Assembly (NCBI GenBank): GCA_963693315.1 | Contig: OY856186.1 | Span: 371,344,850-371,408,849 of the forward strand | Source of the DNA: Diogma glabrata | Taxonomy: Eukaryota; Arthropoda; Insecta; Diptera; Cylindrotomidae | Length of the DNA stretch: 64,000 nt | Reading direction: 5' to 3' | Shown here: positions 47,150 to 58,409 of the stretch, one piece after another | Position numbering within the stretch: the stretch's first letter is position 1 | Layout: each line of letters opens with the position of its first letter | The notes under the pieces: model-generated | What the model was told of the DNA's origin: nothing | The model's database searches: none | The model's input: the letters and a program-made list of their open reading frames with translations, nothing else | Translations under genes and position numbers: made by a program

Positions 47150-47160
47150 TCTGATCAGCG

Positions 47161-47640
47161 CTAGCCGACTAGATATACACTACCAAAAAAGGGAACGCTT
47201 ATAAACCAAAATTGGTCTACTGTTCTAGCGAAGCTTAAGAAAACAAAAAACTTTCATAAACATATGTTTATTAGATTCAGGTTTAGTCAATCTTCTTCTC
47301 GCCGATACAAGTTTGTTATCCAATTCTAACTTGGTTAGAGTATAACAACAATAGTGATCAACTAGAGAAATAAATTGACTAAACCTGAATCTAATAAACA
47401 TATGTTTATGAAAGTTTTTTGTTGTCTTATGCTTCGCTAGAACAGTAGACCAATTTTGGTTTATAAGCGTTCTTTTTTTTGGTAGTGTATCTAGTCGGCT
47501 AGCCCTGATGAGAATAATATACTTTTTTAAAGTTTAATAAAAATTTCTTATCGGTTTGAATCTAGATCGATCGACAATTGTATGGATAGCAAACAAATTT
47601 CATAAATTGTACACCATATTTTGTTGGATTCAGTCTTATT
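47161..47640. mobile_element. Composite foldback MITE, copy 2
   Basis: Inverted arms 47161-47300 and 47365-47503 start AGCCGACTAGATATACACTA and contain AAACATATGTTTAT. The spacer has AGTGATCAACTAGAG. Beyond the right arm, 47504-47640 continues with CCTGATGAGAATAATATAC.. and ATTGTATGGATAGCAAA, homologous to 35820-35950. Confidence 0.65.
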
Positions 47641-47946
47641 TGTCATTGTTTTGTTTGGGATTATTTTCATTTGACTGATATGTATTTTGCATTATTTATA
47701 ATTGTAAAGCATTTAATAGTAAAATTAACATACGCACAGTTTTATACGGCCAACTAATTAAATTCAAATTTCAAACCCATTCAAAATCAACAACAAAAAA
47801 CGAAGTGAAAACCGTTATGCTATGCGACATGCTCATAATGGTCACAAAATAAAAAGAAAATGCGTACATTTTGTCACCACATCTGCCGTCACGCTATGAC
47901 GGCACTATGATAGCGGATTTTCTTCTGAGACGGATTTTCTTCTGAG

Positions 47947-49032
47947 TCTAAACTAATTAACGCTAGTGTACCCCAAGACTCAGTATTGTCCCCAACCCTA
48001 TTTTTGATTTATATCAACGAATTGTTAAAAATCACCAGCAACCCAATAAATAGTTTTGCAGATGATAGTACTCTGCACAAGTCGTTCGTGCCCCTTCCTT
48101 CAAAAGGTAAAATGCACGAACGAATTAATCCTGCCCGGAGAGACGCCGCCATAAACGTGAACAAAGACCTGAATAAAGTCGCCGACTGGGGTGACCAAAA
48201 CCTTGTCAATTTCAACTCTACCAAAACACAGCTGTTGATTGTTTCCAGATTAAAGACCGAGTTCCCCAAAGATATTTTATTCAGTATTTGTGATGAACCA
48301 ATAGGTGAATGTAAAAACATTCGTTTATTGGGTGTCACAGTTTCAAATGGCATACTCTGGAACGATCATGTAATGGCGATGGCAAAAAGCGAAACTGTAA
48401 AAAGCGCGTCTAAAAAACTTGGCCTCCTAAATAGATGCAAAAAAAATTTCACTCCTTACCAATTGCTCCATGTTTATAAGTCCTATATTCGTCCCTGTAT
48501 GGAGTACTGTTGTCAAGTTTGGGGTGCTGCCTCTGTTTCCATATTGGCCCTCTTGGACTCTGTTCAAAAGCGGACTATACGAATTGTGGGTGATCGAGCT
48601 TTGACATCAAAACTTGATTCCTTACAACATCGTCGCACTGTTGCTGACCTCGTTGTTTTTTACAAATATGGTCATCAACAGTGCTCAGATGAAATCAGCG
48701 GCATCATGCCTCAAACTTATTCTTACCCCCGTTCCACACGGCAATCGGCTGCCGCAACCAATGAAACGGTAAAGATCCCGCGCTGTCATACTGGCAGATC
48801 GCAGAGAGACTTCTTTGTCCGAACTGCGTACAAATGGAATAGTTTGCCGGAACACTTAGTCTTAGGTGGCTTTAACCTGCAGAGGTATAAAGAAAGCGTT
48901 AATCAACACCTTAGAACGCCAGTTATTGTGGGACCCAGGTCTAGACCTAGGTCTTACATGGTATTTATGTGTTGTTGTGACACATATTCTAAGCCCTATT
49001 ACACAACACATTTTATTAAAAAAAAAAACTAA
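47947..49032 (+). pseudogene. CR1/Jockey-like reverse transcriptase, copy 2
   Basis: An uninterrupted frame of about 360 codons begins in RT motif B (ASVPQDSVLSPTLFLIYINE, with Gly changed to Asp). It continues through NSFADDSTLHKSF (motif C intact), LVNFNSTKTQLLI, LLGVTVSNGILWNDHV, YKSYIRPCMEYCCQVWG and RRTVADLVVFYKYGHQQCSD, and ends at the A-run. The same 3' tail as other copies (GTGTTGTTGTGACACAT) follows inside the frame. Lacking motifs 1-A and the endonuclease, it is a 5'-truncated, non-autonomous copy. Being frame-intact, it is the youngest of this family in the window. Confidence 0.78.
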
Positions 49033-49843
49033 TGCAAAAAGACTTTTTTGCCCGAACTACATATGGATTTCAGAAATTATTGCCAACCAGTAAAAGTAAA
49101 ACGTCAAATATCTAGTTGATTATTTATTTTATTTTTACACTAAAAACTGTTTACAATGCATGATTTCCACAATGAGTAAGGCGAAAAAATTAACCAAACT
49201 AAAAAGAGAAAGAGAAAATTCTTAGTTTGTGTGATAGAGAATCACTATGATTCTGTCAGTTAAATTTGGACATCCAATATATTGCAATTGGCTGCTCAAT
49301 TCAGCACTCCGAAATTGGATGTCTAGTCCGAAAAAGAGATATGCTCTTGTGTCATATTTCGGACTGGACGTCCAATTTCGGAATAGCAAATGTCAAAATT
49401 GAAAACATTATAATAGTGCGAAAACTAAGTTTAATCTAAATCAGTATCACTAATTCAAATCGGTATAACAAACTGTAATTATAATGATGTAATTATTAAA
49501 ATGTATTTTATGTTTGTTATTAATTCCTATTAATTATAATTTGCGATTAAACGAATTGATTTTAGGTTATGAGCTTTTGGAATTTCAAAACTAAAATCTA
49601 AAAAGTCGGAATTACAAGTTGTTGCTTCTTCATTCTCTCTTTAGTTATTTTTTCTTTGTTTCTCCTTTTAATTTGGCTAATTTTTTCGCTATAACCATTG
49701 TGGAAATCATTCATTATGAACAATTTTTAGTGTAAAAATAAAATAAATAATCAACTAGATATTTGACGTTTTACTTTAACTGGTTGGCAATAATTTCTGA
49801 AATCCACATGCAGGTCGGACAGAAACGTATTTCTGCATTATAT
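49031..49843. mobile_element. Long-TIR MITE, 0.8 kb
   Basis: Arms of about 170-190 bp: the left from 49031 (AATGCAAAAAGAC.., then ATTTCAGAAATTATTGCC, CGTCAAATATCTAGTTGATT), the right as its inverse ending at about 49843. The outer 40 bp are about 80% matched and the next 80 bp almost identical. TA may flank both ends. It sits directly after the A-run of the CR1/Jockey-like copy. An inner palindrome occupies 49310-49384. Confidence 0.65.
49310..49384. repeat. Inner palindrome of the MITE
   Basis: TCCGAAATTGGATGTCTAGT pairs with ACTGGACGTCCAATTTCGGA around a 30-nt centre. A third related string, TTGGACATCCAATA, lies at about 49266. It is a hairpin nested inside the larger foldback. Confidence 0.65.
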
Positions 49844-49969
49844 ATTTACCTTGACATTCTGACTGTTTGCACTAACCGACAGACCTAACATCCTATTTCC
49901 AAAAATAACGATATATATACAAACATCGCTGTTTATCGCTTCAATGTGTATCGACATATTTAGTAGCTT

Positions 49970-50040
49970 ATGTAATTACACTATGTAAACGCGCGGTAAT
50001 CCGTCTACCTACCAACCTAAAAACAACAAAATTATAACAA
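49970..50040 (-). repeat. Dispersed repeat, partner of 40600-40665
   Basis: It carries GGTAATCCGTCTACCTACCA with AACCTAAAAACAAC, the reverse complement of the 40600-40665 repeat, and ends next to the 50048 MITE. Confidence 0.6.
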
Positions 50041-50047
50041 AATTATA

Positions 50048-50588
50048 GGGCGATTTTTCTGTTCCGGTGTTCACCGCAATGGCGCTGCAAAAAGGGGATA
50101 AGAGAAAAAATCACAAAAATTTTATATGGAATTCCATACAAAACACAATTTGAATAATTTTAAAAGATATCTATGAAATTTCTCATTTTACTACAATTAA
50201 ATAATTTAAATTTGTTTATGAAGTATTATTGACAATATATTAAGCATAATATATAAAATATTTTCTTTTCTTCTGTCCGTAAAACAAATACGAAAATAGG
50301 TTAAATTTTTCATACAACTTTGTATGGGAAATTTTGACAATTTTTATGTTTCTTTTTTGAGCGACTTAAGAATATTATTCTTAAAATTACGCTTAAAATA
50401 TAGTCAATAATACTCCATAAGCAGATTAAAATTGTTCAATTGTGGTAAAATGAGAAATTTCATAGATAATTTTTAAAATTATTCAAGTTGTGTTTTGTAT
50501 GAAATCCCATATAAAAGTTTTTGAATTTTTTCTCTTATCCCCCTTTTGCAGCGCCATTGCGGTAAACACTGGAACAGAAAAATCGCCC
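50048..50588. mobile_element. Foldback MITE with TATA target duplication
   Basis: It begins GGGCGATTTTTCTGTTCC and ends GGAACAGAAAAATCGCCC (one mismatch in the region). Inverted arms of about 150 bp include GCAATGGCGCTGCAAAA, AGGGGATAAGAGAAAAAA and ATGAAATTTCTCATTTTAC. TATA flanks both ends (50044-50047 and 50589-50592), which may be a TA or TATA duplication. No open frame. Confidence 0.78.
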
Positions 50589-50599
50589 TATAATAAATT

Positions 50600-51390
50600 G
50601 TCCGCTATGCTTATGCCCAAAATACATGTGCAGAAAGTCTGCACGCAGTGCTGCATGCATATCTGCATCTAAAATAGATGTGCAGAATTTTTATATATTT
50701 GACGTGCAGAATTTTCGTATCAATAACAGTTCGTGTTCTTACGTATTATGAAAAAGTTATAAGTGAAAGTTGTCGCAATTTAAAGAAAACTGTCTTTTTA
50801 ATTAAAAGATCGAAGAAAATAATTGAATCGTTGCCTGTAAAAACGTTTATGTCTATATTGACCATTGTCTATATTACCATTGACATGGTTTCTTCGGATA
50901 TTCAAAGAGTTTAAATAATGAATATTTCATATTTATATTTATTGTGCTAAACATGTCTAACTAATTAATAAAAAAATATATTAAAATTTAAGTTTAAATT
51001 ACATATACCACTGTTTCCGATAATCCTTTCCCAAAAATATATTTATTAACAATATTAGTTTTAATTATTTTATAATTTGGATTATTTAGAATATTAGAAT
51101 ATCTTTATAAACAAATAATCATTACAAAAATAATTTCATTTTCAAAAAAATATCATTCATTTTTATTTGAGTTATAAAAAAATAATTCATTTTCAAACAA
51201 AATGTCAAAATCATCCATTTTTATCATAGTTTTAAAGTAGTTTTTGTTTTTTTATTGTAGTAGCACTGCCTCTGTGCAGCGAAATTAGAATTAGAGATAT
51301 CTTGCAGAATTTAATAGTAATTGTTCTCATATAGCAACACATGTTCTAATTTCGCTGCCTCGGACGAAATTTTTGGCAAAAAATTATTTC
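50600..51390. other. Interval without recognisable genes
   Basis: AT-rich. Repeated ATGTGCAGAA/TGCAGAATTTT strings cluster at 50620-50715. A 78-codon frame (50678-50914) shows no recognisable motif. Confidence 0.35.
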
Positions 51391-51394
51391 GTAT

Positions 51395-51815
51395 TATCAA
51401 CGTGTCTCATCCCTGGAAAAAGTTGTGAGCATTTAAAGTGTAGCTTTTTTTATGCATTTTTTCTCAATTTTTCACCTAAGTAGCTTTGTTTTTCATGTTT
51501 TTTATTTAAAGAAACGAAGAATTATACAACTCTGTTCATCCAATTTTGGTTAACATAGGTTACCCGACCCGAATGTACCCAACCCGATCCGAGCTATTTA
51601 TAAAGGATCATTCTTTCAATTCTACATTAATTAATAAGGCTATATAATTATCCATTTTTATATTAATTATTTGCCAAGATTCTGCAAAAAGCTCCAAACA
51701 AGTGAAAAATTGCCGCGGTGTCATCCCTGGAAAAAGCTGTGAGTGTTTAAAGTTTAGCCTTTTTGATGCATTTTTACACAAAATTCATTTAATTAAGTAA
51801 CCTTGTTTTTTAATA
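51395..51815 (+). repeat. Direct repeats of about 100 bp, 320 bp apart
   Basis: TCATCCCTGGAAAAAG.TGTG, then AAAGTKTAGCYTTTTTKATGC and AAGTARCYTTGTTTTT occur at 51407-51500 and 51720-51815. Confidence 0.6.
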
Positions 51816-51837
51816 GAAAGATTACCGCCGATTAGAA

Positions 51838-51905
51838 TAGAAGCCCGCCTCATACCCCCTCCCCCACCCTTCGCCCTCCCCCCCCCCCGATGCGGTGCGG
51901 GATAA
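51838..51905 (+). repeat. GC-rich C-run patch
   Basis: A sharply GC-rich island (CCCCCTCCCCCACCC, CCCTCCCCCCCCCC, GATGCGGTGCGGG) in AT-rich DNA, next to LTR-retrotransposon coding debris. Confidence 0.6.
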
Positions 51906-52019
51906 CCGCGGAAATTTTTCACTTGTTTTGAGCTTGTCTCGTCAAGTCTTTTCCAATGATACCACACTCGACCCGAACCGAGCTACCCCGATATACCCTA
52001 TATTTCCCGCTTTTTCATC

Positions 52020-52235
52020 AAGTTTCATTACCGGACGTGCCACTAGCAGCCACAACGCATTACTCAACTTCAGCGACCAAAGACACTTCCGACAAGGCAC
52101 TTGGCGCTATAGTCCAACTAAAAATTAACAACAATAGAATACCCTTCAGTTTCTGCTCTGTCCTGCTAAACGATTCGCTATAGAAATATAGCGCTTATGA
52201 TCGCGAACCTCTAGCGCTAATATTCTGCTATTAAT
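52020..52235 (+). pseudogene. Ty3/gypsy RNase H fragment
   Basis: The plus frame reads SLPDVPLAATT.., then DTSDKALGAIVQ, IPFSFCSVLLNDSL, a TAG, then KYSAYDREPLALIF. This is the start of the gypsy RNase H domain (DASxxALGAVLxQ..PLAFFSKxL...YSxxDRELLA). The first catalytic Asp and the DRE Glu are visible. The in-frame stop and short length show a dead scrap. It lies about 400 bp upstream of IMP3. Confidence 0.65.
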
Positions 52236-52639
52236 CATTTCCGTTACCTCCTCGAAGGTTGGACCTGCACTCTTTTGAATTTAATATTTTTTGAATAGTT
52301 TTTTGTGATTGTTAGGTGAGTTTTAAAAAATTAAATATAAATTCTGTGTAAAGTGTATAAATATCTTGTGTTTACACAATTATTTTAATGTAAATTTAAA
52401 TCGAAAATGTTTTGTTACCAATACAACAATAATGAAAATCATGCGGTTTGTCTGTTCTCTCAGTCAAGTTAAAAATTGATGTACAGAAAAACCTGAAAGA
52501 ACTTCACATAAGTTTACATAAAAGAGATATGTAAAGAGAGTGTTAAAATTTGTATGTTGGTAGAATTTTATATGGTACTTATGTATAATGGAACTGTCAT
52601 TATTTTGACACCTAGGTCAAATAAAAACCGAGATAAAAC

Positions 52640-53313
52640 ATGGTTCGAAAATTAAAATTTCATGAAGAAAAACTACTTAAAAAAGTTGATTTTATAAAAT
52701 GGAATGCGGATAATAGTTTACATGAAGCAAAAATATTACGTAAATATCATATACAAAAACGAGAGGATTATAGCAAGTAAAAATAAATACATAACCCAAC
52801 TTCTATTCGACTTTGTTAACAAAATTGTTTTTGTTTTTATTTAGATACAACAGTCTATCCCGTGAAATAAGAGAACTAGCTAAAAAAATTGCAGAAGTTG
52901 ATCCAAGTGAATCATTTCGTACCGAAACAAGTGGTCAACTTTTAGAACGTTTATATGTTTTAGGTTTAATTCCAACAAAATGGGATCTTGCAAATGCTGA
53001 AAAAGTAAATGCAAGTGGTTTTTGTCGTAGGAGATTACCGGTTGTAATGGTTAGAAGTAAGTGTAAATGATTTCAGTTCAACAAATAATTTTTTAAATTA
53101 ATCTTTTCGTAAATAGATAAAATGTCAGAAAATATAGCAAATGCGACAAAATTAATTCAACATGGACATGTTAGAGTTGGACCAGAAGTTGTCAAAGATC
53201 CAGCATTTTTAGTAACACGAACATTAGAAGATTTCGTAACATGGGTTGATAGTTCCGCAATTCGTAAACATGTTCTGGATTATAATGATGTACGAGATGA
53301 TTTTGAATTATAA
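52640..53313 (+). CDS. IMP3: IMP3, U3 snoRNP protein (uS4-like)
   Basis: Three exons: 52640-52776, 52845-53056 and 53117-53313, with introns of 68 and 60 bp (GTAAAA..TTTAG and GTAAGT..AATAG). The product has 181 residues, as usual for IMP3 (about 184). It starts [18 protein letters not shown]. The middle carries [17 protein letters not shown] and FCRRRLPVV, and the end [20 protein letters not shown], then [20 protein letters not shown]. The S4 RNA-binding fold covers the last two thirds (GHVRVG..V.DPAFLVT). IMP3 binds U3 snoRNA in the nucleolar small-subunit processome and promotes U3:pre-rRNA pairing for 18S processing. It converges on the zinc-finger gene with 171 bp between stops. AATAAA signals lie at 53312 and 53374. 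All splice phases agree. Confidence 0.95.
52777..52844 (+). other. IMP3 intron 1
   Basis: 68 bp, GTAAAAATAA..TTTTATTTAG. It splits a Lys codon after the second base. Confidence 0.9.
53057..53116 (+). other. IMP3 intron 2
   Basis: 60 bp, GTAAGTGTAAAT..GTAAATAG. It splits an Asn codon after the first base. Confidence 0.9.
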
Positions 53314-53420
53314 TAAAATTTCTTTATTTTTCTAATTTCATTATTTGATTATTAATTTATATTATTTTTTTAAAATAAAATCAAGAATCTATAAAGTACA
53401 ATTATTACTTTGTTTTATTT
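53312..53420. promoter_or_regulatory. Overlapping poly(A) signals of convergent genes
   Basis: Plus-strand AATAAA occurs at 53312-53317 (overlapping the IMP3 stop) and 53374-53379. Minus-strand AATAAA (read as TTTATT) occurs at 53323-53328 and 53414-53419. The two 3' ends therefore probably overlap. Confidence 0.6.
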
Positions 53421-53484
53421 TCATAACTTTAAAATATGAGTATGAAATAGTTGTAAATATTTATTATAGCAATTAAAAAAAAAA

Positions 53485-56400
53485 TTAAGCATCTTTTTCA
53501 GGAGCTTCTACTTTTACATCCTTCTGAATTCCAACGTCGACCGAACTTTCTGCATCACCTTTGGTCAAACTAACATCTTTTTCTTCATCATTCTCTTCCA
53601 CATCTAGTTTAGCTGCATTATTTAGTTTTTCACTATTTTTAAAACGATCATATCTAAAATAAATTAAATTAAAGTCTTTTAAGACCAACATTTTCGATTT
53701 TATCGAAATAAAAACGAAAACCTAATATATTACCTTTCAGCATTTAATCTCGAATCTTCTTCGTCATCCTCATCGGCATTTCCATTTTCTGGTCCTACTT
53801 CACGTAATAAATCTCCTAAATCTTTATCAACATCGGCCCAAATTTTATCATCACCAACGTCTTCGGTATCATCAGGATTTCCTCCTTCCTTCGAATCGCC
53901 TTCTTTTGTAGTATCTGTGTTTTAGAATTATATATATAAGTTTTCTGTTATTTGTATTACGATATATTTTTTGCGCCGTCTATGGTATTCACAAGCCATT
54001 CACCCAGTTCTTGTGTACTGACGTACATTTTTTTCATCAGACCAGACTGCGAACCAGCTCGAAAAATATGCCCAAACCAAAAGCAATTATTTTTGAACGG
54101 ATACAACCTATTATGTACGTTCAAGAAGGTCTATGATTTCAAAGTTATATCGGGTGATAAACTTTCCATTGTCTTAAGTGGATCAAAAATGTAGCGTAGA
54201 ATTTTAAGTTCAAATATAGGTAAATGTGATTCGTCATTTTGTGTAAGGATTCACGTTGGTGACCCATACAACACCACCGGTCTAATTAAGGTCTTTTATA
54301 ACTTAAGTTTGGTGAGTTGACACATATGGGGATCCAATAAAAGGTTTAGTTGAGTAAAAAGTTCGATTACCTGCAGCGATTCTGACTTTTATGTCTGTAA
54401 GTATGCTGTTGTTTGAGTCAAGCATTGATCCTAAATATTTAAGATTCCACTCTATAAATTCGTTCATCGCCTCACATCATATGTATATTTTTTCTTTTTA
54501 ATTAAATTGGGTTGTTGTTTCAAATGAAAAATGATGTCCAGAATATATATTTAAAAATGATTTATAAATAACGTAGGTAGATAGGCAGTCATTGTTAGCG
54601 TTAGCGGTCTACGTAAGATTTATTTTCAAGATTTCAGAAAAATCCACACCCATCTCTTAATTTTAGCCGTATCTAATACGACTGCCAGAAACCGCAAATG
54701 AATAAATTTTTGGTAATAAAATCAGTAGCATATCAGTGGCGCCCAATGTGAAAATTGAACCCACGCCCTTTCGGTCCGATTATTGGTTATCTAATCATAA
54801 TAAAAATATTACTTACCCTTTGTCTTTTCTTTAGCTTCTTTGGATTCCTGATGTCTACGATGAATTTTTTCTGCTGCTTTTCTTAAATTCTTATCTTCAC
54901 GGTGTTGAAGATATGCTCTTAAATGACTACGAGTAGCACAATGTCGCCGTAATGCTGTATCAAGGTCTTCCATTTGTGGCAAATGCATGCAACACAATTC
55001 ACAATAATGAGCTTCAACTTTCTTAACATGTTCTGACCCAACGTTTATTACTTCATCCTTGTTTGCGTTACCCAAATCTTCACCCGTTTCGTCAATTTCT
55101 TCATTATCATTTCCATCGACATCACCAACTGAGTCAACTGTCATAAAATTCTCCAAATTGATAGCTTTAATTTCATCACCGCTGCTGTCAGCATTCGAAC
55201 GTAAATTACGAGCTTTTTTCTGTGAAAAAAAAAATTTAATCATTTAAACATTTTGAAAAATAGTTAATGTTACCTTGATGTGTTCTAAAGAACATCGATG
55301 AGCCTCAAAAACCATTGGACTTTTGAAACTGATACGACATATCCGACAATAGGGTAATAAAAATTTCTTTATAACACGATGATGTTCTGACAATTGATGT
55401 TTAACTTTTGGTTGTCGGTAGTTAAGACGGCATAGAAGGCAAAACTGAGAACGTTCATTCTCGTTTCCTTTTTCCAACGTACGTTGAGAGGCACGTTGAT
55501 CTTGTCGCATTCGTGATAGCATTGATTTTTGTTTACCAGATAAATTTGTCATCGCAAGTCTATGAACTCTGGTATGTAAATGGTTGCTGTATTCCTGTTT
55601 TTTTTATTAGAAAAACAAACATAATTTTGGTTCGTACTAAATTCAAAAACAACAAGAAAATACCTTAAAAGTCAAGCATTTGGCACCACAATGTACACAA
55701 GTCAATTTAATGAATGATTTTCCTGTATAACGTGATTTTGGAAGAACATCGATATCTTTTTTTGATTTCTTATCTTCCTCATCAATTTTCTCTTCATCCA
55801 TTTCCTCCTTATCGCTTATATCTTCAAGGTCGTCGTCCTCTTCCTCGGCATTAACACCCTCATCTTCTTTATCCGTTCCAACTGTTCCATCTTCTTTTGT
55901 TTTCTCTTTTTTCACTACACTTTTCAGTTTTAATTTCTTCTTAACAGGTGTAGTTTCTTGATCCTTATCCGTTTCACCATCATTCACCTTTTTAGTTGCA
56001 TCACCTTCTTCCGTACTATCCGTTACTTTCTTTGAACTCTTTTTCTTTTCATCATCTTTAGCATGTTTTTCCTCTTTACTTTCATCTGTTGTACGTTTTT
56101 TCTCCTTTCTTTCAGGCGAAGCACTGCGTTCGAGACTGCGTTTCTTCTTAATTGAGCTAAATTTATAATTAAAATTTGATTTTCTGTGATTCATTCAAAC
56201 AAAAAAATTATTAATTCCTCTAAAACTTGGTTGACAAATTTCTAAGTTATCCAATTTTTATTTGTATAAATTAACTAGTTTTCTTTGTTTATATATTTAT
56301 GTGAAAATTAAAATAAATTTTCTATTATTATTTTAACGAAATAATATTATAATTATGATAAATTAAATAAAAAATTTATAAAATTTTCTTTTTTTTTTTT

Positions 56401-57916
56401 CATTTTAGGGGTTTCGTTTAATAATATCATTTTCATTATTATATTAGAGAGAAGTGAGTTTTTTTTTATTAAAATTTGTGTAATTTTCAAATACAATACC
56501 TCCTCATTCTTGCAATTTTTAATATCTTTGCGATATATTGTGATTTTGAAGATGAGAAAGATGTTGGGAATCGTTTACGTGTTAGATCACGTAGATCAGT
56601 ACGCCGAGTTATACCTCGTGACGGTCTTAATCCTCTTGTATTTAATCGACCACGATAAGTTGAGCCACGTGATGAACGCATTGGTAAACTTTTTGGTGGT
56701 CCCATTCTTTCTTTGCTACGTCGACCAGATGATCCATCACGACTACGAAACGATGAACGTGATAATGATGATGGTTGAGGTGATGATCGGCTTCTACTAT
56801 TGCGACTATCACGTTTATCATATGTAGAACTGCTTTCATAAGTTCGGCTATTATGATAATCTCCTGTACCACTACCATAATCATGGCTTCGTCTTGAGCC
56901 CTATTAAAGGAGAAGAGGAGGAGAGAATCCAACCAATATTCATTAAATTCTGTACTTCATATTTTATGTTTAAGTTTTAAATTTTCGGTGTATTTTGTTT
57001 ATAAACCTTTATTTTCTTGTAACATTTGTACAAATAATTCTATTATAGAGACACAACTAAGTAGTTCATCTTTCATTTTATGTGAGTAACCAATGAACTA
57101 ATCGTTAAAATATGAAGTAATTGTGAAGGATACGGTATTATTAGTTATATTAACATCCGAATTCAACGTTTTTCTATTGAAATAAAACTGATTACTTTTC
57201 CGCTTTACTATTTAATGTAGATTTTTCATATTATCTATCATTCAAAAAACCCACAGTAAATACATATAGTTTTATAATGTTATATAAACAAAATCTAGAA
57301 AATATTTATATCAAGAATCTTTGTAAAGCTTTTCTGCATTATACATGAATTAAAATAATCTACGAATCAATCAGCATCATCAACCTTATATATTGTCTTG
57401 ATTTCATTTTTTTCATTAAACAAATATTTGAAAATTCGTCTTCCGCCTTACACCAATTGGACAAACTTATAGGAATTATTATGGTCCATAAATATATGTA
57501 TATGATATAAACATAATAATAATAATAATAGTTTATGGATTTTTCGTTTATATATTATTTCTATATATTAATCCATTTTCCAAACATTTACTTATTTTTT
57601 TATTATTTATATAAAAAAAAATATCATATCAGTTTGTTTTATTTAGTTATATTTTCACCGGATTTCAAATCGAGCAGTCTCTGATTGCCCTCTAACTTGG
57701 CTAAGTATATGTATATAAGAAAGATTTCATGAAATCAAAATTGTTAAACCAAGATTTTAATTAAAATTTAGTTTTAAAATTCAAAGGTTCAATTTTAATT
57801 ATAACAAGAATCGCTAATAAATTTTATAACAAAAATAACTAAAGAGAAATATTTTTTACCTGTTCATGACGGGATCTTTTACGCTCTGGTGTTCTATCTC
57901 GCGTTGATCCACCTCC
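53485..57916 (-). CDS. Nuclear C2H2 zinc-finger protein, Pep/ZNF326-like layout (N-terminus missing)
   Basis: Seven exons with consistent phases: 57916-57860, 56900-56500, 56156-55664, 55594-55274, 55219-54817, 53914-53734 and 53653-53485. Together they give about 674 codons plus stop. The order is a basic R/S/G-rich region (TPERKRSRHEQ, SRSRSSPQPSSLSRSF), a Lys/Glu-rich linker, four U1/matrin-like fingers (CVHCGAKCLTFK..H; CLLCRLNYRQ..H..H; CRICRISFKSP..H..H; CELCCMHLPQ..H..H), then acidic tracts with IWADVDKDLGDLLREVGP. Finger spacing and the acidic tail recall proteins such as Pep or ZNF326, which bind nascent RNA/RNP and chromatin. The exact orthologue is uncertain. The first listed exon opens after an AG acceptor, so start-bearing exons lie further upstream, beyond 57916. 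Confidence 0.75.
56901..57859 (-). other. Intron of the zinc-finger gene
   Basis: 959 bp, GT at 57859 and AG at 56901, phase 0, AT-rich (ATAATAATAATAATA run near 57516). No nested gene was seen. Confidence 0.65.
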
Positions 57917-57984
57917 CTAAAATAGTAAATAAAAATTTCATTTAATGGAATATGTAAATTATTATAACTATAGCAAAATTAGGA

Positions 57985-58405
57985 ATCACAAACGAATACC
58001 AGACCTGGACAACACAAAATTATGCCTTGATGTGGAAAGGGGACCAAACTACCTAACCGTGATTTGAGCGCACCTGATGCTCTCAAGAGTCTATAAACAA
58101 AGGATGACCGGTATAGAATGAATATAAATGCTCTGCAAGAAATAGACAGCCAATAATCGGAATACAGTGGTTATCTATCGCGTAGACAATTTGGTAAAGG
58201 TGCCCTTCATACAAGACGCAGTGGTAAAATTCCTTCCGGTTAATGAGACGATCTGCACAACATATGACAATATTTATCGTATTGCTGTGCATGCAGTATG
58301 CACCCACTGAAGCAAAGACCGTCGACGAGCAAACTTTCTACATAGCACTGGAAGAAGTTATGAAAGCCATATTCACATGCGACTTTGTTATGGTTTTTGG
58401 GTCCA
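57985..58405 (+). pseudogene. RTE endonuclease fragment, copy 3, intronic
   Basis: Collinear with 44600-45080: ATACCAGACCTGGACAA, GCACCTGATGCTCTCAAGAG, GGTATAGAATGAATATAAAT and CTACATAGCACTGGAAGAAG are recognisable, and APTEAKTVDEQ is readable at 58299. Several deletions break it. It sits just upstream of the first visible exon of the zinc-finger gene, antisense to it, and so probably within one of its introns. Confidence 0.65.
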
Positions 58406-58409
58406 CTCC

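Noticed and set aside
56642..56932. Open frames on both strands over 56510-56932
   Set aside because: They are shadows of the Ser/Arg-rich exon 56900-56500 of the zinc-finger gene, whose splice sites and phase fit the neighbouring exons.
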